From contig NZ_VDYR01000001.1 of the NCBI RefSeq assembly GCF_006346325.1, positions 1,240,001-1,304,000 of the forward strand: a stretch of 64,000 bases of DNA, read 5' to 3'. This document shows positions 59,503 to 64,000 of the stretch, one piece after another. The notes below the pieces were generated by a model. The model saw nothing but the letters and a program-made list of their open reading frames with translations, did no database searches and was not told the DNA's origin. How positions within the stretch are numbered: position 1 is the first letter of the stretch; each line of letters begins with the position of its first letter. Position numbers and translations under genes: made by a program. The DNA is from Sphingomonas japonica (GTDB taxonomy: Bacteria > Pseudomonadota > Alphaproteobacteria > Sphingomonadales > Sphingomonadaceae).

Positions 59503-62500
59503 AGCAGCGCAACGACCTTCCGATGCTGGCGGTCAAGCGACCGCTGCTGATCGCAGTGCTCAACCTGCTGATTGTGATCGCGGGGCTGGCGGCGCTGTTC
59601 GGCGTCGAAATCCGCGAGCTTCCCAACGTCGATCGCCCGGTCGTCTCGGTCAACGCCACCTTCCCCGGCGCTGCGCCACAGACGATCGACGCCGAAGTTA
59701 CCAGTGTGCTCGAGGACGCCGCCGCGCGCGTCACCGGCGTGCGCCGCATCCGTTCGTCGAGCGAGGAAAATAACAGCCGGGTCCGCGTCGAATTCTCCCC
59801 CGGCGTTGACCTCGATACCGCGGCGTCGGACGTCCGCGAGGCGGTAAGCCGCGTCACCAACGACCTGCCTGATCGCGTCGAGCAGGTCCGCGTCGTCAAG
59901 GCAGACGAGGACGCGCGCTCGATCCTGCAACTTGCGGTGTCGAGCCGCCGTTACGACGAAGCCGCGCTCACCACGATCATCGACAACGATATCCTGCCCG
60001 AATTGTTGAGCGCGCAAGGCGTCGCCAGCATCAGCCAGTTCGGCGCACGCGTGCAGCAGATGCGTGTGGCGATCGATCCGGTGCGGCTCAATCGCTTCGG
60101 TCTGACTGTTGGCGATGTCGCAACCGCACTGCAACGCGCACCCTATGATGTGCCGGCTGGCAGCCTCCGTTCTGAAACGCAGGAACTGCTGGTGCGCGCG
60201 CAGGCGACTGCCGCCACCCCCGAACTGGTGCGCGATGTCACCGTACGGGGCACTACGCGCGTTGGCGACGTCGCCGAGGTCTTCCTGGCCCCCGCCGATG
60301 CGACCAGCTTCGTCCGGCTCGACGGGGTGCCGATTATCGGCCTGGGGGTGATCCGACAGGCGGGATCGAACACGATCGAGATATCGAACGAAGTCCAGGC
60401 GGCGGTCGAACGCGTGAGCGAGCGCTTTCCCGATATCACGGTCGCGGTCATTTCGGACGATGCTGATTTCATCCGTGTGTCGGTGGAGGAAGTGCTGATC
60501 ACGCTGTTGTTCACCGTGGTGGTGGTTATCGCGACGATCCTGCTGTTCTTCCGGTCGTTCAAGGCGACGCTAATCCCCGCGACGACGATCCCGATCGCGC
60601 TAATCGGTGTGCTCGGCGGCATCTGGCTGGCGGGATTCTCGATCAACTTGCTGACCTTGCTCGCCTTGGTGCTCGCCACCGGGTTGATCGTCGACGATGC
60701 CATCGTGGTGCTCGAAAACGCCCAGCGGCTGCAGAATGAAGGGCTTGGGCGCAAGGCGGCGGCGGTGCTCGGCACCCGCCAAGTGTTCTTCGCGGTGATC
60801 GCAACGACCGCGGTGTTGATTTCGGTATTCGTGCCGATCTCGTTCTTGCCATCGGATGCGGGGCGGCTGTTCCGCGAATTCGGCTTCGTGCTGGCGTTGG
60901 CGGTGTTGATCTCGTCATTCGTCGCGCTGTCACTGGTGCCTGCGCTGGCTGCGAAAATGAACCTTTCGACCAATGACTCGAGCGACGGTCGGCTCGCGCG
61001 CTTGGGCGGGTCACTCAACGATCGCTATGGCCGCATGGTACGCTGGTCGCTCGCCCGGCCGATATTGGTGATCCTAATCGCAGTCGGCGCGGCGGCGGCG
61101 GCGGGCTTGCTGTACCCGACGCTGCGCAACGAAGTGGTGCCCGAGGGCGATCGCGGCGTGCTCGAAGTCTATGCCGGCGGGCCGGACGGCGTGGGCATCG
61201 CCTATATGGACGGCCAGCTCGATGCGATCGAGCGCGTTCTAGAGCCGCTTGAGCGATCGGGGGTGATCCAGTCAACCTTCTCGATCGTCGGCCGATATGA
61301 TCCCAACCGTATCCAGGTCACCGCCCAGCTCGCTGACTGGGGCGACCGCGATCAAAGCCAGAGCGAACTGGTCGACAGCTTACGCGCGCCGCTCGAACGC
61401 ATTCCGGGATCGCGGGTGAGCCCGCGCGGGCGTGGCACGCTCGACATTGGCGGCGGCGGAAGCGACCAGATCGAGGTGGCGTTGACCGGCACCGACTATG
61501 AAGAAATCTACCGCCGCGCCCGCGCGCTGGGCGAGGCGATCGACACGCGATCGGACATGCTGGCGAACGCCGACATCTCGTACCGCCCGACCCAGCCGCA
61601 GATCGCATTGCAAGTTGATCGCCGCCGTGCCGCCGAACTGGGGGTCGATCTCGATCAACTCTCGGTAACGCTGCGCGCGATGGTGGGGGGTGATGAAGTC
61701 GTCGACCTGAATTTGGGGGATCAGGCGCTGCCGATCCTGCTGACGTCGGAGACGACCGCGATCACCAATCCGTCCGATCTGAACAACCTGTATGTCCGCA
61801 CCACCGCCGGCGGGCTGACCCCGCTGTCGACGATCGTGACGATCGAGGAGGAAGGCGTTGCCGCGCAGCTCGACCGGGTCGCGCAGCGCCGCGCGATCGA
61901 AGTCACCGCCGACATCACCAGCGGCACGATCGCAGACGCCGTTACCGAAATCCGCCGCCTGGCCGACGAAACCGGCAATCAGGAAGCCGATCTAATTCTG
62001 CAGGGCGAAGCCGAGACGCTCGCGGAAACTTCGAACGCGCTGCTGCTGACCTATGGTTTTGCGCTGGTCATCGTCTTTCTCGTGCTGGTGGCACAGTTCG
62101 AAAGCCTTACCAGCGCCTTGGTGATCTTGCTGACCGTGCCCTTCGCGCTCGCCGCGGCGGTGTTGGCCCTGTTCCTGTCTGGGACTTCGCTCAACATCTA
62201 TTCGCAGATCGGGCTGGTAATGCTGATCGGGTTGATGGCGAAGAACGGCATTTTGATCGTCGAGTTCGCCGACCAGTTGCGGCTCGAGGGCAAGTCGGTG
62301 CGCGAGGCAGCCGAGGAAGCCGCCACGCTTCGCCTGCGACCGATCATGATGACGCTGATCTCCACCGTCATCGGCGCGGTGCCGCTTATAATTGCTACCG
62401 GCGCAGGGGCAGAAGCGCGAACCTCGATCGGCTGGGTAATCTTCGGCGGCCTTGGGCTGGCCGGCGTGTTCACCCTCTTCCTGACTCCCGTGCTGTATGT

Positions 62501-62606
62501 CGTGATCGCGGGTTGGGGCAAGCCGCGCAAAGCCGACCTGACCCGCCTCAATCGCGAGCTCGACGAAGCCGCCGATGGCGATCCGACACCTGCGACCGCT
62601 ACCTGA
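59499..62606 (+). CDS. RND family efflux pump, inner-membrane transporter
   Basis: 1035 residues from GTG at 59499 (VKQRNDLPMLAVKRPLLIAV), chosen because it overlaps the adaptor stop; the longer frame from 59262 lies inside that gene. Twelve membrane helices and two large periplasmic loops are expected. The proton-relay motif LVLATGLIVDDAIVVLENAQ holds the paired Asp residues, and LMLIGLMAKNGILIVEFADQ lies in the second half. The short fused form LPNVDRPVVSVNATFPGAAP is typical of HAE-1 type drug and solvent pumps. Substrates cannot be predicted. Confidence 0.92.
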   Translation: MKQRNDLPMLAVKRPLLIAVLNLLIVIAGLAALFGVEIRELPNVDRPVVSVNATFPGAAPQTIDAEVTSVLEDAAARVTGVRRIRSSSEENNSRVRVEFSPGVDLDTAASDVREAVSRVTNDLPDRVEQVRVVKADEDARSILQLAVSSRRYDEAALTTIIDNDILPELLSAQGVASISQFGARVQQMRVAIDPVRLNRFGLTVGDVATALQRAPYDVPAGSLRSETQELLVRAQATAATPELVRDVTVRGTTRVGDVAEVFLAPADATSFVRLDGVPIIGLGVIRQAGSNTIEISNEVQAAVERVSERFPDITVAVISDDADFIRVSVEEVLITLLFTVVVVIATILLFFRSFKATLIPATTIPIALIGVLGGIWLAGFSINLLTLLALVLATGLIVDDAIVVLENAQRLQNEGLGRKAAAVLGTRQVFFAVIATTAVLISVFVPISFLPSDAGRLFREFGFVLALAVLISSFVALSLVPALAAKMNLSTNDSSDGRLARLGGSLNDRYGRMVRWSLARPILVILIAVGAAAAAGLLYPTLRNEVVPEGDRGVLEVYAGGPDGVGIAYMDGQLDAIERVLEPLERSGVIQSTFSIVGRYDPNRIQVTAQLADWGDRDQSQSELVDSLRAPLERIPGSRVSPRGRGTLDIGGGGSDQIEVALTGTDYEEIYRRARALGEAIDTRSDMLANADISYRPTQPQIALQVDRRRAAELGVDLDQLSVTLRAMVGGDEVVDLNLGDQALPILLTSETTAITNPSDLNNLYVRTTAGGLTPLSTIVTIEEEGVAAQLDRVAQRRAIEVTADITSGTIADAVTEIRRLADETGNQEADLILQGEAETLAETSNALLLTYGFALVIVFLVLVAQFESLTSALVILLTVPFALAAAVLALFLSGTSLNIYSQIGLVMLIGLMAKNGILIVEFADQLRLEGKSVREAAEEAATLRLRPIMMTLISTVIGAVPLIIATGAGAEARTSIGWVIFGGLGLAGVFTLFLTPVLYVVIAGWGKPRKADLTRLNRELDEAADGDPTPATAT

Positions 62607-63970
62607 TGCGCGCAGCTATCGCTATCGCGGCATCCGCCCTGCTCGCCGCCTGCGCCGCGCCGCGCGACCGCACGCCGGTAGTTGATCGCGCGGCACTGCC
62701 GCCAGCGTACCTTACAGACAATCGGCTCCCCGCCGACGCCCAAGCCGACGCGCTTTGGTGGAAGGGGTTCGGCGATCCGCGCCTGGACGCGATCGTCGAG
62801 CGCGCGCTGAGTGGCAATCTGACGATCGCGGCGGCGCGTGACCGGTTGCGCGGCGCGCGCGCGGCGGTGCTGGCCGAGCGATCGGATCGGCTGCCGTCAA
62901 TCGACGGCGATGTCGGGGTCGATGGCATTGGCGGCATTACGGATCGACTATCGGTTCGTCCGGCAGGCGGGACAGGGGTGTTGTTCAATCCCGATCTGAA
63001 CGGTCGCCTGTCGCGCGAGATCGAAGCTGCCGCCGCGCGCGCGAAAGCTTCGGCCTATCTTCTCGTAGATGCGCGGCGGCTGGTGGCCGCAGCGACGGTG
63101 CAGCAATATGTCGATCTGCGCCGATCCGAAGCGCAGCTGACACTGCTTGAGGAATCGACCGACCTGCAGCAGCAGACGCTGCGCATCGTCGAACTCCGCT
63201 TCGGCGCGGGCCTGTCGGCCAATCTTGATGTCCGCCGCGCCGCCGCCGATCTGGCGCAGACCGAGGCGCAGCGTGGCATCCTGCTGCTCCAGCGTTCGCA
63301 GGCCGCACGCGCCTTGTCGGTGCTGTCGGGTGAAGTGCCTCAACCGCTCCCACCCGCCGCTGCCGAACCGTCGATCCCAACCTTCGCCGGTGGGCCACCC
63401 GCCGGCGTGCCCGCCGATCTGCTGCGCCGGCGGCCCGATCTGCTGGTTGCTGAGGCCAATCTTGCCGAGGCCGCTGCCAATGTCGGGGTCGAGCAGGCAG
63501 ACCTGCTCCCTGCGCTTGCGCTGTCGGGGCGGCTGTCGATTGGCGATACGTTCGGGTTGGGTTTGATCGATCGCGTGCTGGGCACCGTCGGCGCGATCCT
63601 CGACGTGCCGCTATTCGATGGCGGCCGCCGCCGTGCCGAGATCGCTGTAGCGCGTGCCGAAGCCGATGCGCGATTCGCCGATTATCGCCAGACGCTGCTA
63701 GATGCGCTGCGCGAAGTCGAAAACGCGCTGGTGGGGATCGACAGTTTCTCGGGCCGCTCGGCCAGTCTGCGTGATGCGATCGAGCAGAGCGAATCGGCCT
63801 TCAACCAGTCCAACGCGCTCTATCGCGAAGGCCTGACATCGCTGTTCGACGTTCTCGACGCCCAACGCCAGCTTATCGGCAGCCGCCAGTCGTTGATCGA
63901 CAGCGACGCGCAGATCGCCTTCGCCATTATCGACCTTTACGCGGCGGTGGGCGCAACCACCGAAAGCTGA
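62606..63970 (+). CDS. RND efflux outer-membrane factor, NodT/OprM type
   Basis: 454 residues from MRAAIAIAASALLAACAAPR, a lipoprotein signal (LAAC). Two repeats of the TolC-like fold are visible: WWKGFGDPRLDAIVERALSG near the start, FGAGLSANLDVRRAAADLAQ in the middle, ADLLRRRPDLLVAEANLAEA (the OprM signature) and LYREGLTSLFDVLDAQRQLI. The start overlaps the pump stop (TGATG). Adaptor, pump and channel thus form one translationally coupled operon. Confidence 0.92.
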   Translation: MRAAIAIAASALLAACAAPRDRTPVVDRAALPPAYLTDNRLPADAQADALWWKGFGDPRLDAIVERALSGNLTIAAARDRLRGARAAVLAERSDRLPSIDGDVGVDGIGGITDRLSVRPAGGTGVLFNPDLNGRLSREIEAAAARAKASAYLLVDARRLVAAATVQQYVDLRRSEAQLTLLEESTDLQQQTLRIVELRFGAGLSANLDVRRAAADLAQTEAQRGILLLQRSQAARALSVLSGEVPQPLPPAAAEPSIPTFAGGPPAGVPADLLRRRPDLLVAEANLAEAAANVGVEQADLLPALALSGRLSIGDTFGLGLIDRVLGTVGAILDVPLFDGGRRRAEIAVARAEADARFADYRQTLLDALREVENALVGIDSFSGRSASLRDAIEQSESAFNQSNALYREGLTSLFDVLDAQRQLIGSRQSLIDSDAQIAFAIIDLYAAVGATTES

Positions 63971-64000
63971 CATCGACGATCAGAGGGCAAAGGCCACACG

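Noticed and set aside
1..64000. CRISPR array or complete prophage
   Set aside because: No regularly spaced identical repeats, cas genes, capsid, tail or terminase genes were seen; mobile DNA is limited to IS remnants and the tRNA scar.

Overview
The window comes from a GC-rich alphaproteobacterium, most likely a Sphingomonas or close relative. The support is indirect but consistent: lasso-peptide leaders of the sphingomonad/Caulobacter type, GAF-GGDEF and HWE-kinase families common in that group, compact ATGA-coupled operons, and protein families such as DUF5996, DUF1993, DUF4126 and NIPSNAP. No rRNA gene, intact tRNA, CRISPR array or complete prophage is visible.

Layout. 1-2.5 kb is core metabolism: the 3' part of astA and complete astB (arginine succinyltransferase catabolism) plus a small membrane protein. 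At 2512 the 3' half of a tRNA-Leu(CAA) gene stops at the anticodon loop, the usual scar of an element that integrated into a tRNA. 2.98-5.2 kb is a decayed lasso-peptide cluster: a GntR-type regulator, two paralogous 44-residue precursors, each followed by a strong hairpin, a frameshifted B protein (RRE plus protease) and a C (cyclase) gene cut off after about 95 codons. 5.3-8.6 kb holds a lipoprotein, two small envelope proteins and an IS3 remnant that truncated a host gene.

8.7-18.2 kb is a cyclic-di-GMP and light-signalling block: a frameshifted EAL protein, a GAF-GGDEF cyclase, a FixL-like PAS kinase, a GAF-GGDEF-EAL protein translationally coupled to a stand-alone BLUF photoreceptor, a FixJ-like regulator and a double-PilZ protein. 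It is interspersed with an internally deleted IS481 element, which itself carries an IS3 fragment, and a second IS3 remnant.

19-34.6 kb is mixed accessory and housekeeping DNA: an alpha/beta hydrolase and a TraR/DksA zinc-finger protein (both echoed by a second, partly decayed copy at 47 kb), DUF4126, a frameshifted DUF1579-like gene, NIPSNAP, rsgA, a YdbS/YdbT-like PH-domain pair, an HNH protein, PA2169-like protein, a serine hydrolase, and a GAF/PAS/GAF HWE kinase with its receiver. 34.9-47.6 kb holds a LytS/LytR-type pair, an S9 prolyl oligopeptidase, HxlR and ArsR regulators beside a GST and an SDR, a second GST, a DnaQ-BRCT protein and a PhyH-type dioxygenase. 48-64 kb is mostly envelope and transport: a CPA1-type antiporter, a PRISE-type reductase, a small histidine kinase, a Crp/Fnr regulator, a rearrangement junction that removed the 5' ends of a PHB-depolymerase-type esterase and an MscS channel, an L,D-transpeptidase, DUF2254 and DUF421 membrane proteins, and a complete tripartite RND efflux operon.

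Two sets of genes stand out as systems. The first is the relic lasso cluster, whose two predicted cores share a pattern (G1, D9, then Pro-Leu) that I do not recognise among named lasso peptides. The second is the BLUF plus GGDEF-EAL operon inside a set of c-di-GMP genes, which suggests blue-light control of c-di-GMP by a two-protein complex instead of the usual BLUF-EAL fusion. Intergenic spacers also carry a degenerate interspersed repeat related to GAAAGCGGACATTCA.
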